A DNA stretch of 64,000 nt, taken from positions 3,930,001-3,994,000 of the forward strand of contig NZ_CP116899.1 in NCBI RefSeq assembly GCF_030997045.1, read 5' to 3'. The notes beneath the pieces were generated by a model. That model was not told the DNA's origin, did no database searches, and worked only from the letters and a program-made list of their open reading frames with translations. Positions 17,347-26,382 of this stretch are shown here, piece by piece; the first letter of the stretch is position 1, and each line of letters opens with the position of its first letter. The DNA is from Microbulbifer sp. TB1203 (GTDB lineage: Bacteria; Pseudomonadota; Gammaproteobacteria; Pseudomonadales; Cellvibrionaceae). The position numbers and the translations under genes are program-made.

Positions 17347-17592
17347 TTAAAAAACGCCAGACCTGTGATGAGTTGTAGATCTCTGGATTGGCCATGGTCC
17401 AGCGCCCGAGCGTTGTGGGAGGGCGGTGATCGGGTTGAGGAGATTCGCCGGCATACACACAGGTCGTCGCTGGGGTCGAACCGTTTCATAGCCAAAGCCG
17501 AGCGACAATTTGGCCGCGTAATGCGCCGACAAAAACCAGCGTCTGAAGCGGGCAGAAAAATCAGTAATGCGCAGCTGGAATTTGAGAATTAA
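17347..17592 (+). pseudogene. Transposase relic (IS200/REP-associated Y1 type), C-terminal piece
   Basis: The frame contains SLDWPWSSARALWEGGD followed by EIRRHTHRSSLGSNRFIAKA and ERQFGRVMRRQKPASEAGRK. These resemble the C-terminal parts of REP-associated tyrosine transposases (WPWSSAR-type segment, then RRxTxxxxPLGSxxFI). The catalytic HUH and Tyr regions are absent, and the two segments are closer than in intact proteins. I read it as a decayed remnant filling most of the 337-bp gap between 17340 and 17676. Confidence 0.55.
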
Positions 17593-17676
17593 GTATACTG
17601 ACCCCGGAACCGCGCAAGTGTCAAAATTTCACGCTAACCCTATTTATTGCCAGCTCTTTAAATGAGGAGATAAAAA

Positions 17677-18057
17677 ATGTTCAGCCATATAATGATCGGC
17701 GCCAATGACGTCGAGGAATCCAAAAGATTCTATGACGCCATCCTGGGAGCCCTAGGCCACGAGCCGGGCGTTATCGATGAGAAGGGCCGCTGTTTCTACT
17801 TCACCAAAAAAGGCGTCTTTGCAATCACCAAACCCATCAATAACGAACCGGCATGCCACGGCAACGGCAGCACCATTGGCTTCGCGGCAGGGAGTCCCGA
17901 GATGGCCGATGCCTGGCACGCAGCGGGGCTGGCCAATGGCGGTACCGAGTGCGAAGATCCCCCCGGTGTGCGCGAAGCCGTTATGGGCAAGCTTTACCTG
18001 GCTTACCTGCGCGACCCGTCCGGCAACAAGATTTGTGCTCTCCACCGGATGGGCTGA
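17677..18057 (+). CDS. VOC family (glyoxalase-like) protein
   Basis: A 126-residue single VOC domain. It has FSHIMIGANDVEESKRFYDA at the start and LYLAYLRDPSGNKICALHR at the end, the usual paired betaalphabeta-beta-beta-beta units. Glyoxalase/bleomycin-resistance relatives of this size are metal-binding dimers with varied functions. The specific reaction is unknown. GAGGAGA precedes the ATG. A strong terminator follows at 18182. Confidence 0.85.
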   Translation: MFSHIMIGANDVEESKRFYDAILGALGHEPGVIDEKGRCFYFTKKGVFAITKPINNEPACHGNGSTIGFAAGSPEMADAWHAAGLANGGTECEDPPGVREAVMGKLYLAYLRDPSGNKICALHRMG

Positions 18058-18181
18058 CGATTAAACGATCGCTGAAGGCGCACCGTTAAAGCCATATTTT
18101 TCGAGCGCTCTCAGCGATTACTTTGTGTTCGGGATTGACAACGAAGTAGGGTCTTTAAATTCGCATCACGTGAAAACCAAC

Positions 18182-18215
18182 AAAGCCCCGGCAGAGTGAT
18201 CTGCCGGGGCTTTTT
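18182..18215 (+). terminator. Rho-independent terminator
   Basis: AAAGCCCCGGCAG and CTGCCGGGGCTTTTT form a 10-bp GC stem with a 6-base loop and a T-tract on the plus strand. It lies 125 bases after the VOC gene. Its A-tract also gives it some capacity for the minus strand, where the alginate-lyase-like gene ends at 18285. Confidence 0.9.
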
Positions 18216-18247
18216 CATCAAACGCCGCCATTACAAGTTGACGGGGC

Positions 18248-18278
18248 TGTTCGCCAACCGAAGCGGGTTGGCGAACAG
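18248..18278. repeat. Inverted repeat, possible 3' hairpin
   Basis: TGTTCGCCAACC and GGGTTGGCGAACA form a 12-bp inverted repeat with a short GAAGC loop, seven bases beyond the stop of the minus-strand lipoprotein gene. No clear T-tract follows. It may protect the transcript's 3' end. Confidence 0.6.
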
Positions 18279-18284
18279 CAACAG

Positions 18285-20468
18285 TCAAGGCGTCGCCAAA
18301 GCGCCAACCTCACTGGCGGACAAGGCACCGCAATAGATTCTGAAGTCGTCAATCTTACCGGCCAGGAAGGCATCGGCAGAATATTGCGAGCGGCCCAACC
18401 AGTTTTGGTTGGTGCTGTTCAATCGGAAGGGCGCCAGTGCCATTGTTTCATGGCGGGCGGCTTCCGCACCGTTCACATACAAAATCCCAACGCCGTTTTT
18501 AAGCGTTACCGCCAGGTGCACCCAGTTTCCGGTTTCCAGGGGATCATTTGCGGTGATGTCTTCATCCGCATGGTAACTGACTTTGGTGATTGCGAATCGG
18601 GCAACGCCCTCAGCAGTGACTGGAAGCAGGGTCATATAGCGCTGGTCGCTGACACCGAAATCAAACAGGCGCGCATTGGTTTTGGCTTCGTCCAGGTGGA
18701 GCCAGGCAGCCACAGTGAAGTCAGACAGGTCCTCAACTAACCCTTCATCGAGCTGGACAAAGTCATCCACGCCATCCAGCGATACAGCCTGGCCAGTGAC
18801 TCCCGGTACCAGTTCGGCGCCGTTCATCAGGGTGCCGATGTCGCTGTCATTCACGCTGTTCTTCAGTGTGTCGGATTCGCTCTCATCAAAAGTGAGATGT
18901 ACTTTCAGGCGTGTGCCCACTTCCGCCAGAGCGGTGTTGGATGGCTCGCTTAGGCCCTCGGCGGACAGGGCGGTTACCCGGTAATGGTAATCCTGTCCGG
19001 TCTGGACGTCGGTATCGGTATGGGTCAGGTACTCACCGGGGTAAATCGTGGCAATGGTGGCAAACTCAGCGTCGACGTCGTCGGCGCGCTGCAATTGATA
19101 ACTCTCCGCGCCGTATGCACCCCACCACGAAAGGACAACGGCATCGCCTTCGATACGCGCTGTCAGGCCGCGCGGAGCACCGCCAATTTCAGGTTCATCC
19201 AGCGCTTCGGTCAGGGAGCCCCAGCCCAATTCGTCGTTGCTCCAGCGCCAGACTTCACGGCCAACATCCGCGTGTTTGGCCTCTATCCACGGAGTCGCAA
19301 TACCGAGCCGGTTCCGGTAATGGTTCAATGGCAACATCCAGGAGCGGCGTTTGTGTCCGCGCGAGTGGCTGGAAATAGATTCATTGTACCTGTCAACACA
19401 GTTGGGTCCGTAGGGTGTGAAAGGCACTTCTTCATTGACGTTATAGCGGGCGATGTACTCCATCGCCGACAGCAAACGATAATTCTCCCAGGCAAAAAGG
19501 TCGTCGCCCTGATTCCAGGCCTGTTTGGCAATCACACCCATAAGGGTGACGCCGAGGTTGGAATGACCTTGGTCGCGTCCGCTTTCCTGATATTGCCCCA
19601 TGTTGCCATCGTGCAGGTAGTACACCAGATTATCCAGGGCACCGGTGCCCTGGCCGTGGTAGAGATAATCCAGCGCTTCCCGGTAAATATCCTCGCGGTC
19701 GGCAAAAATGCCGATGGCCATCATGCCGGTGATGTTGGCCAAGTCCCAGTTGGCCCAAAAGTGGGACAGGCAGGAACCATCGTGCCTGGCCAGCCAATCG
19801 CTGTTTAAGGGGTAGAACAGCTGCAGTAGCATGGTTTGAAAGCGTTCGATATCGGCCTCTGCCCACCCCTCATAGCTGCGCATGATCTCCCCGATGTTGG
19901 CAAGTTGGTAACCGTAAAGGCCGGCGGCAAGGTATTTGTCGGTATTGCCGGTCACTTCTTCCAGGGTGGACGACCAATCGTTCAGGAAGGTGACGGCCAG
20001 ATCGCCATAGGCATCCTCTTTGGTGATATTCCAGGCCAGGGCGAGGCCATACATAGCGCGCAGATCTTCGATCAGGGTCAGGTAATTTTCGTCCGACCCG
20101 CCCCTGATAAGACGGGTGAACGCCTGGGGTTTCTGATCCAACTTGGTATCTTCATAGTTGATCAGAGTATTCCAGGTCTCGGCCCAGGGGTTCTCGTCTG
20201 CGGCGATCTTGGTGCGCATACGCTCGAAATCCGCCTCGGTGTGCAAGAGGCCGGGATGAATGAAGGGTGACTCTACCGGCTGGGATACATCCCCGCTCGT
20301 ATCGGCGGTATCATTGTTGTTGTCATTATTGCCGGATGAGTCTGTCCCGTTATTATTGTTGGTCGAGGTTGCCTCATTATTATTGTCGGATGAGGTTGTC
20401 CCACTGCCCCCTCCGCCGCAAGCCGTCAATAGCATTACCAACAAACTGCCCACCAAAATCCTGTGCAT
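18285..20468 (-). CDS. Alginate-lyase-like lipoprotein with fibronectin III-like and LamG-like domains
   Basis: The product is 727 residues from ATG 20468, chosen because a GGGGGGGA tract precedes it and the lipoprotein signal (VGSLLVMLLTACGGGG) then starts at residue 2. After the lipid-attached cysteine comes an Asn/Asp/Ser-rich linker of about 50 residues. Residues 70-460 form an alginate-lyase-superfamily alpha-toroid, with QESGRDQGHSNLG and LSHFWANWDLANITG as active-site-like motifs. Residues 465-555 look like a fibronectin III domain and 560-725 like a LamG/concanavalin fold. It is probably a surface-bound uronate-polysaccharide lyase; the exact substrate is inferred only from the superfamily. 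It stands alone, without a TonB receptor or other sugar genes nearby. Confidence 0.8.
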   Translation of the reverse strand: MHRILVGSLLVMLLTACGGGGSGTTSSDNNNEATSTNNNNGTDSSGNNDNNNDTADTSGDVSQPVESPFIHPGLLHTEADFERMRTKIAADENPWAETWNTLINYEDTKLDQKPQAFTRLIRGGSDENYLTLIEDLRAMYGLALAWNITKEDAYGDLAVTFLNDWSSTLEEVTGNTDKYLAAGLYGYQLANIGEIMRSYEGWAEADIERFQTMLLQLFYPLNSDWLARHDGSCLSHFWANWDLANITGMMAIGIFADREDIYREALDYLYHGQGTGALDNLVYYLHDGNMGQYQESGRDQGHSNLGVTLMGVIAKQAWNQGDDLFAWENYRLLSAMEYIARYNVNEEVPFTPYGPNCVDRYNESISSHSRGHKRRSWMLPLNHYRNRLGIATPWIEAKHADVGREVWRWSNDELGWGSLTEALDEPEIGGAPRGLTARIEGDAVVLSWWGAYGAESYQLQRADDVDAEFATIATIYPGEYLTHTDTDVQTGQDYHYRVTALSAEGLSEPSNTALAEVGTRLKVHLTFDESESDTLKNSVNDSDIGTLMNGAELVPGVTGQAVSLDGVDDFVQLDEGLVEDLSDFTVAAWLHLDEAKTNARLFDFGVSDQRYMTLLPVTAEGVARFAITKVSYHADEDITANDPLETGNWVHLAVTLKNGVGILYVNGAEAARHETMALAPFRLNSTNQNWLGRSQYSADAFLAGKIDDFRIYCGALSASEVGALATP

Positions 20469-20716
20469 AAATCCCCCCCCTGAAGATAACGGCATTTGAA
20501 CGCATTGGGTTTGGCGGAGAACCCGGCTTCGCGAGCCTATGGAGCCGACCAGTCCACCAACAAATACCGGGTTAAAAAGAAGGGGGACACTCTATCAGAG
20601 AATGTTTTATCGAGCTGTTTGCACAACAGACATTTAATCCGGTTATGCGAACCAGTTAGCAGATCTGACGGGAGCTGGTGATTCTTGTTTCCAGTGGCAT
20701 CGCGTACGTTTTGCCT

Positions 20717-20977
20717 TCAGCGCGTCAGCACATCCGCCAGGGTCAGCATTAACAGCAAAGCAATCCACAGCAATCCGCCCAATGCGAACAGTCGCAGCAG
20801 TCCGCTGGCGGCCCGCAGTTGCATAAATACCACCATCACCAGCGCGGACATGGCGATCGCACAAAGAAAGTGCACGGTGTAACGCAAGGCTGTGGAAGCC
20901 ATTGCGGTCGCCAGCAGGCTGATCCCGAGCAGGATGAGCAGTGCCAGCCAGGTGAATACGGCGGGGCGATAGTTCAA
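20717..20977 (-). CDS. ctaF: Cytochrome c oxidase subunit IV-type small membrane protein
   Basis: The 86-residue product has three membrane helices and matches bacterial caa3/bo3 oxidase subunit IV in size, composition and position after subunit III. It contributes to assembly or stability of the oxidase rather than catalysis. It starts 1 base before the subunit III stop and is the last gene of the operon. No T-rich terminator is evident downstream. Confidence 0.8.
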   Translation of the reverse strand: MNYRPAVFTWLALLILLGISLLATAMASTALRYTVHFLCAIAMSALVMVVFMQLRAASGLLRLFALGGLLWIALLLMLTLADVLTR

Positions 20978-20978
20978 T

Positions 20979-21656
20979 TCAGCCTCTCAGCAAATAAAAC
21001 AGGGTAAAAATAAAAATCCACACCACATCGATAAAGGCCCAGTAGAGGCCGGCGATATGCAGCTGGCGGTCCAGGCGGTCCGGCCTGCGCCAGCGCCGGA
21101 CCAGCGCCAGCATCACCACCAGTATCGCGATGCCCACCAACATATGCACTGCGTGCAGGCCGGTAGCGATGAAATATAAGTTGAAAAACAGCTCGGCAAT
21201 CGCAGGCTGCTCGCCGGGATAGCGGAACGGCAGGCCCAGCACCGGCATCAGTTGGTGGCGGAATTCGCTGTACCACTCGAAGCCTTTGATCGCCAGGAAC
21301 GCCAGGCCGAGGAGGATGGTGGCCAGCAGCCAGTACACCGCGACTTTTCGCAGCCGCGCGCCCGCCGCCAGCTCGGCCAGCATCATGGTGAGGCCGCTGC
21401 TCAACAGCAGCGCGGTATTGATGGCGGCCAGTTTCAAATCGAGGTGTTGCGCCGCCTCCGCAAAGACGTTCGCGTATTGCAGACGCAGAATCGCGAAGGC
21501 GGCAAAGAGCCCGCCGAACAGCAGCAGTTCGGTGAGCAGGAACACCCACATGCCCAGCAGCCCGGCGTGGCGCTGCTGGTCCATATTGTCGAACTGGGTT
21601 TCCGGCGGTGTTTCGTCCTCCGGCCGCGCGCCGGCCTGTCCGCTACTTGTAGGCAT
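20979..21656 (-). CDS. ctaE: Cytochrome c oxidase subunit III
   Basis: About 225 residues from ATG 21656, with seven predicted membrane helices. Family features include LGMWVFLLTELLLFGGLFAA at the first helix, and GLHAVHMLVGIAILVVML followed by YWAFIDVVWIFIFTLFYLLR in the last helices. An upstream in-frame start exists, but 21656 leaves only a 14-base overlap with subunit I. Subunit III supports the D-pathway and stabilises the catalytic core; it carries no redox cofactor. Confidence 0.92.
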   Translation of the reverse strand: MPTSSGQAGARPEDETPPETQFDNMDQQRHAGLLGMWVFLLTELLLFGGLFAAFAILRLQYANVFAEAAQHLDLKLAAINTALLLSSGLTMMLAELAAGARLRKVAVYWLLATILLGLAFLAIKGFEWYSEFRHQLMPVLGLPFRYPGEQPAIAELFFNLYFIATGLHAVHMLVGIAILVVMLALVRRWRRPDRLDRQLHIAGLYWAFIDVVWIFIFTLFYLLRG

Positions 21657-23259
21657 AGGGTTTCTCGGTAACCACCGGCGTTTCCGCAAAATTGTGCACC
21701 GGCGGCGGTGATGCCGTCTGCCACTCCAGCCCTGTTGCGTCCCACGGATTGGGTCCGGATTTTTCGCCGTGGCGCAGGGACCAGGACAGATAGATCAACG
21801 GCAGCAGATAGCCCAGCGCCAGCACCCCGGCTCCCAGGCTGGACAGCACGTGCAGTATTTCGAACTCCTCCGGGTAGGAGTGGTAGCGCCGCGGCATGCC
21901 CGCGTAGCCGAGCAGAAACTGCGGATAGAAAGTGAGATTGAGCCCGATCAGCAACGCCAGCGCGGCCACTGTGGCCCAGGGCCTGGAGTACATGCGCCCG
22001 GTGAGTTTGGGCCACCAGAAATGCAGCCCGCCCATATAGCCGGTCACCGCGCCGCCCACCATGATGTAGTGAAAGTGCGCGGTGATGAAATAGGTATCGT
22101 GCAGGTGAACATCCAGCGCCAGCGCGGCGAGGAAAACCCCGGTCAGTCCGCCGACGGTAAACAGTTCGAGAAAAGACAGTGCATAGATCATCGACACAGA
22201 AAAACTGATCTGTCCGCGAAACAGGGTCGCGGTCCAGTTCAGGGTTTTGATCGCCGAAGGTATCGCCACCAGGAAAGAAAAAAAAGAAAACAAAATCCCC
22301 GCGTACATGCTCTGCCCGGACACGAACATATGGTGGCCCCAGACCACAAAGCCGAACAGTGCGATCGCCATTATCGACAGCACCATGCCCATATAGCCGA
22401 AGATCGGGTTGCGCGAGAAGCAGGGGATGATTTCCGACACCACCCCCATCGCCGGCAGGATCATGATGTAAACCGCCGGGTGTGAGTAGAACCAGAACAG
22501 ATGCTGGAACAGCAGCGGATCGCCGCCCAGCGCCGGATCGAAAATACCGATGCCCAGGGCGCGCTCCAGCGCGATCAACACCAGAGTGATCGCCAGCACC
22601 GGCGTAGCCAGCACCATAACCAGGCCGGTGGCATAGTTGGCCCACACAAACAGCGGCAGGCGCAACCAGCTGAGCCCCGGGGCGCGCATGGTGTGGGTGG
22701 TGACGATAAAATTGATCCCGGTGAGAATCGAGGAAAAGCCGACGATAAAAACCCCGGTGGCCGCGGCCAGCACCGCGGAGTTGGAAAACAGGGTGGAATA
22801 CGGGGTGTAAAAGGTCCAGCCGGTATCCACGCCGCCGGCAATCACCGCGGCGAGGGTGAAGATCCCGCCGAGGGTATAGATATACCAGGACAGTAAATTC
22901 AGTTTGGGAAATGCCATGTCCCGCGCGCCGATCATCATCGGCAGCAGGAAATTGCCCAGGGTGGCGGGTATCGAGGGGATCAGGAAAAACCACACCATCA
23001 CGATACCGTGCAGGGAAAAAAGCTTGTTGTAGCTCTCCGCGCTGAGCAGGTCGCCGGCCGGGCTGATCAATTCCAGGCGGATCAGTAGCGCCGCGGCGCT
23101 GCCGAAAAAGAAAAAGCCGGTGATGGATACCGCGTATAGCCAGGCGATGCGTTTGTGATCGACGGTGAGCAGCCAGGAGCGAATGCTCCAGCCGCCGCTC
23201 AGGTAGTCCCGAGGCGTCGCGTGGCGGTCTTCGCTTTCACTGTAAACAACGCTAGTCAT
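21643..23259 (-). CDS. ctaD: Cytochrome c oxidase subunit I, A2-type
   Basis: The 538-residue catalytic subunit has about 12 helices and reduces oxygen at the heme a3-CuB centre. HDTYFITAHFHYIMVGG provides ligands to the hemes. The CuB helix reads LFWFYSHPAVYIMILP: the usual GHPEVY glutamate is replaced by Tyr-Ser (YSHP), the mark of A2-type heme-copper oxidases such as that of Rhodothermus marinus. This fits its pairing with alternative complex III. It overlaps subunit II by 8 bases and subunit III by 14. Confidence 0.95.
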   Translation of the reverse strand: MTSVVYSESEDRHATPRDYLSGGWSIRSWLLTVDHKRIAWLYAVSITGFFFFGSAAALLIRLELISPAGDLLSAESYNKLFSLHGIVMVWFFLIPSIPATLGNFLLPMMIGARDMAFPKLNLLSWYIYTLGGIFTLAAVIAGGVDTGWTFYTPYSTLFSNSAVLAAATGVFIVGFSSILTGINFIVTTHTMRAPGLSWLRLPLFVWANYATGLVMVLATPVLAITLVLIALERALGIGIFDPALGGDPLLFQHLFWFYSHPAVYIMILPAMGVVSEIIPCFSRNPIFGYMGMVLSIMAIALFGFVVWGHHMFVSGQSMYAGILFSFFSFLVAIPSAIKTLNWTATLFRGQISFSVSMIYALSFLELFTVGGLTGVFLAALALDVHLHDTYFITAHFHYIMVGGAVTGYMGGLHFWWPKLTGRMYSRPWATVAALALLIGLNLTFYPQFLLGYAGMPRRYHSYPEEFEILHVLSSLGAGVLALGYLLPLIYLSWSLRHGEKSGPNPWDATGLEWQTASPPPVHNFAETPVVTEKPYAYK

Positions 23260-24226
23260 TTTGATCGCCGGGTGTGAGTGACTGGATATAGGAGATGATC
23301 TGCAGGATTTCCTCTTCGGAAATTTGCCCGGAATAGCTGGGCATGATCGGCTGGTAGCCGGCCACCAGTTGTTTCTGCGGCTGCAAAATGGAGTCGCGGA
23401 TGTAGGCCTCGTCCGCGACCACGGTCTCGCCGCTGGCGAGCGGCACTGGCTTGCCGAAAATGCCCGCCAGCTCCGGCGCCAGTGTGGCGTCGCCGGGCTT
23501 GTGGCAGCCGCTGCAGCCGTAGCTCTGGAACAACTGCTCGCCGGCGTCCGCCGGGCTGGGCGCGTCGCCCTGCCCCGCCAGCCATCGCTGGTAGTCGGTC
23601 TGGTTCATCACCACCACTTTGCCGCGCATGCGCGAGTGGTCGGTGCCGCAGTACTCGGCGCAGAACAGGTGGGATTCGCCGGTGCGGATCGGGGTGAACT
23701 GGGCGGTGGTGTACATGCCCGGCACTGCGTCGCGCTTGAGCCGGAACGCCGGAAACGACAGGCTGTGGACCACGTCCTGGGAGGTGATGCGCAGTTGCAC
23801 CGTCTCCCCCACCGGCAGGTGCAGGGTATTGATCTCGCGGGTGCCGTCCGGGTGCTGGAATTTCCACATCCACTGTTTGGCCACCACGTCGATGACGATA
23901 TCCGTCGCCGGTTCGCCGTAGAGTTTCAGGTACAGCTGGCTGGCCCAGAAGAAGAGCCCGATAAAGGCCGCGCACAGCGACAGCGCAAAGCCGATTTCCA
24001 CGCGGCGGCCGCTGCGGTCGGACAGCAGTTTGCCCCGCCCGCGGCCCAGGGTGCGCCGGTAGCGCGCCGCGAACACCACCACCAGGCCGGCGAGGATCGC
24101 CATCAGCAGCCCGGAAATGCCCAGCAGAGCGTAGTACAGGTGGTCCACCTGGACCGCGTATTCGGAGCCCTGCTGGGGAATCAGTTGCAGCCCGACCTGC
24201 GGATCTTCGATCGCCTGCTCGCTCAC
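23252..24226 (-). CDS. ctaC: Cytochrome c oxidase subunit II with fused cytochrome c (caa3 type)
   Basis: About 324 residues from GTG 24226, which has GGAGGGAGC upstream and overlaps the SCO stop codon. Two membrane helices (about 25-50 and 65-90) precede the CuA cupredoxin domain with ligands in HLFCAEYCGTDHSRM. The C-terminal cytochrome c domain (about 230-324) has the heme site CSGCH and a likely Met ligand in PIMPSYSG. The fused heme makes this a caa3 oxidase that can take electrons directly from a complex III partner. The signal-peptide-like first helix is weak. Confidence 0.94.
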   Translation of the reverse strand: MSEQAIEDPQVGLQLIPQQGSEYAVQVDHLYYALLGISGLLMAILAGLVVVFAARYRRTLGRGRGKLLSDRSGRRVEIGFALSLCAAFIGLFFWASQLYLKLYGEPATDIVIDVVAKQWMWKFQHPDGTREINTLHLPVGETVQLRITSQDVVHSLSFPAFRLKRDAVPGMYTTAQFTPIRTGESHLFCAEYCGTDHSRMRGKVVVMNQTDYQRWLAGQGDAPSPADAGEQLFQSYGCSGCHKPGDATLAPELAGIFGKPVPLASGETVVADEAYIRDSILQPQKQLVAGYQPIMPSYSGQISEEEILQIISYIQSLTPGDQND

Positions 24227-25008
24227 GGCCGCTCCCTCCACCTCTCGCTCCTCCGCAGACCGATGACCAGACCGCCCAGTGCGAACAGGGACAGTCCGCC
24301 ACCGAATTGCAGCAGGCGCATCACCGCGACACTGTAGCGGCCCGTATCCGGATCGAAGTGATAGCAGCGCAGCAGCAACTGGTCCACCGGGCTGCCGAGT
24401 TTGCCGCGGCCGGCGTCCACCAGCGCCAGGCGCAGGTCCGGCTGTCCGCGCTCGATGCGCAGCAGGTAGCGGCTGACCAGGCCGCCGGTGGCCACCACCA
24501 CCAGCCCCGCCGGGTGCGCGTAGCTGTCGCGCTCTGCGTCGTAGGCGTATTGGAAACCCACCGCATCGGCCAGGGTATCGACGGCTGCGGCGCCGCCGGT
24601 CAGCAGCTGCCAGCTGGAGACGATTTGCCCGTGCCGCTCGCGCAGGCGCCGCGCCAGTTGCGCGGCCTGCGCCGGCGTCTCCCGCGGATCGATACTCACC
24701 ACTGCCACCCGGTAATCCCCCGCGGCAAACGGCAGATCGGCCGCGGCCCCGGCGAGCTGGTCCAGCACCATGGGGCAGAGGTGCGGGCACTCGAACCAGG
24801 ACAACACCAGGATCAGCGGGCCCTGTTCGGCCAACGCGGTGAGTGTCATGGCCTCACCATTTGCATTGCGAAACGCCGTCGTCGGCAGCGGCGCGCCGAT
24901 GCGCTGATTGAATGCCACCGCATCCAGGGTTTTCTCCGCTGTCGGCTGCGCTTCAGCCGCCAGCACGGGCAGTAGAAGCAGCGAACAGATGCGGGTGAGC
25001 CAGTTCAC
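24223..25008 (-). CDS. SCO1/SenC family copper chaperone
   Basis: About 261 residues from GTG 25008, which overlaps the previous stop (GTGA arrangement). A signal peptide (LTRICSLLLLPVLAAEA) leads to a thioredoxin-like SCO domain with the CxxxC copper site in FECPHLCPMV and the third ligand His in YAHPAGLVVV. It is expected to deliver copper to the CuA centre of subunit II, encoded next. A second hydrophobic helix near the C-terminus (RLLQFGGGLSLFALGGLVIG) would anchor it to the membrane, unlike E. coli-type soluble or N-anchored SCO proteins. Confidence 0.9.
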   Translation of the reverse strand: MNWLTRICSLLLLPVLAAEAQPTAEKTLDAVAFNQRIGAPLPTTAFRNANGEAMTLTALAEQGPLILVLSWFECPHLCPMVLDQLAGAAADLPFAAGDYRVAVVSIDPRETPAQAAQLARRLRERHGQIVSSWQLLTGGAAAVDTLADAVGFQYAYDAERDSYAHPAGLVVVATGGLVSRYLLRIERGQPDLRLALVDAGRGKLGSPVDQLLLRCYHFDPDTGRYSVAVMRLLQFGGGLSLFALGGLVIGLRRSERWRERP

Positions 25009-25352
25009 TGAGACGCCTCCGCATCCGGCAGGCCGCGCTCGAGCAGCAGGTCCATTGCGCGCTCGATCGGCATATGCACCACCCCGGCCTCCCGGTCCAC
25101 CCAGCCCACGCTGTGCAGCCGCTGTTGCTCTCGCTCTTGGTAGCCGGCCAGATCCGCGAGAGGGTTGCGCTGCAGGCGCACCTGCCCCGGCGGCACCGGC
25201 AGCGGTTCGAACACCGGCGCGGGGGGACGCGGCAGCCAGTAGCGATAGAGCGGCCACATGGCCAGGCCGCCCAGCACCACCAGAGCCAGGGTGAACAGCA
25301 TGACGTAGACGATCGGGCGTACCCGGGACAGGTCTGCCTCGTGTTTAACCAT
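25005..25352 (-). CDS. Small membrane protein of unknown function in the act-cta operon
   Basis: The 115-residue protein has one membrane helix (about residues 12-34, IVYVMLFTLALVVLGGLAMW), then a Pro-rich stretch (PRPPAPVFEPLPVPPGQVRL) and a charged helical C-terminus with QREREQQRLHSVGWVDREAG-like sequence that includes VVHMPIERAMDLLLERGL. The C-terminal half resembles short proteins often found between complex III and SCO genes, where IPIERAMELL-type motifs recur. It overlaps both neighbours by 3-8 bases, so co-expression is certain. It may act in assembly. Confidence 0.75.
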   Translation of the reverse strand: MVKHEADLSRVRPIVYVMLFTLALVVLGGLAMWPLYRYWLPRPPAPVFEPLPVPPGQVRLQRNPLADLAGYQEREQQRLHSVGWVDREAGVVHMPIERAMDLLLERGLPDAEASQ

Positions 25353-26382
25353 CTTCAGCCCCGCGGTTTATCCGCTGGCCGGCGTTGTAACCGGCCGCGT
25401 AGATGGCGCCGACAACCAATACCAGCGCCGGCACCAGCCAGACCTGCAGCGCACTCCAGCCGCCGAACGCCGGCAGTATCAGCCAGCAGATCTGCAGGAC
25501 GTGGCCAGCCAGGCAGGACGCCGCCGCAAACATCAGCCAGTCTGCGCGCCCCTTGGCGGCGCTGGACAGCAGAACCAGGAACGGCAGCAGAAAGAAAAGC
25601 GCAAAGGAGATCACACTGATCGGCCCCCAGGCGCCCCGGCCGCGGTGGATATACCAGCCGATTTCCTCCGGCAGGTTTGCCGACCAGATCACGATGTACT
25701 GGGAAAAGGCGGTGAACGCCCAGCCCAGCAGTATCGCCAGCCACAGGTTGGCCATATCCCGGCGCGCGCCCGGGTCCATGTGCTGCGCGCCCAGCAGCAG
25801 CGCGCAGGCGATGGCTGCGGCCACCATGCCGGTACCCAGCATCAGCCCGTAGATATCCGAATAGAACTCCGGCTCCAGGGACATAAACCAGTCGAAGGCA
25901 AAAAACGTCAGCGCCAGCAGCCACAGGATCAGTCCCGGCGCCTGTACCGGCGCGGTGCGCCGCCGCCACACGCCCAGCGCCCAGGCGAGCCCCAGCCAGA
26001 TCGCGAAATAGACCAGGCTGCGAACGACAAAAAAAGGCCGGTTCAGGTAGGCGAGCTTGTTGCGCACTACTTCCGGCAGGTCCTGTGCGGGCAGGGTCCA
26101 GGAAAACAGCGTGTGCAGGCCGAACAGCAGCGGCAGCATGGCCGCGGCGAACAGCGGCAGGGTCGCCGCCAGCGCCAGCCACAGCGCGCGGCTCTGTTCG
26201 CCCCAGCGCCCGCCGGTGAGGCCGTGGGTCATCAACATCGCCAGCGCGCCCAGCGGCAGCGAGCCCCAGATCAGCGCCGCCGCCAGCCAGCTGGAGGCAA
26301 ATGCCACTCCGCCGAGTGCGGCGCCGAGTGCGCCCAGTGTCAGCAGCGCAATTCCACCGGGCAGTATCGCGCGCGGAGTCAC
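25345..26382 (-). CDS. actF: Alternative complex III membrane subunit ActF
   Basis: About 345 residues from GTG 26382, overlapping the actE stop (GTGA). It has about nine or ten membrane helices and matches the ActF family, with FFAFDWFMSLEPEFYSDIYG and WLAILLGWAFTAFSQYIVIW as recognisable stretches. ActF is related to ActC/NrfD and is a quinone-site or proton-path membrane subunit of alternative complex III. A much longer open frame extends upstream through actE in another frame; it is not coding. Confidence 0.88.
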   Translation of the reverse strand: MTPRAILPGGIALLTLGALGAALGGVAFASSWLAAALIWGSLPLGALAMLMTHGLTGGRWGEQSRALWLALAATLPLFAAAMLPLLFGLHTLFSWTLPAQDLPEVVRNKLAYLNRPFFVVRSLVYFAIWLGLAWALGVWRRRTAPVQAPGLILWLLALTFFAFDWFMSLEPEFYSDIYGLMLGTGMVAAAIACALLLGAQHMDPGARRDMANLWLAILLGWAFTAFSQYIVIWSANLPEEIGWYIHRGRGAWGPISVISFALFFLLPFLVLLSSAAKGRADWLMFAAASCLAGHVLQICWLILPAFGGWSALQVWLVPALVLVVGAIYAAGYNAGQRINRGAEDG

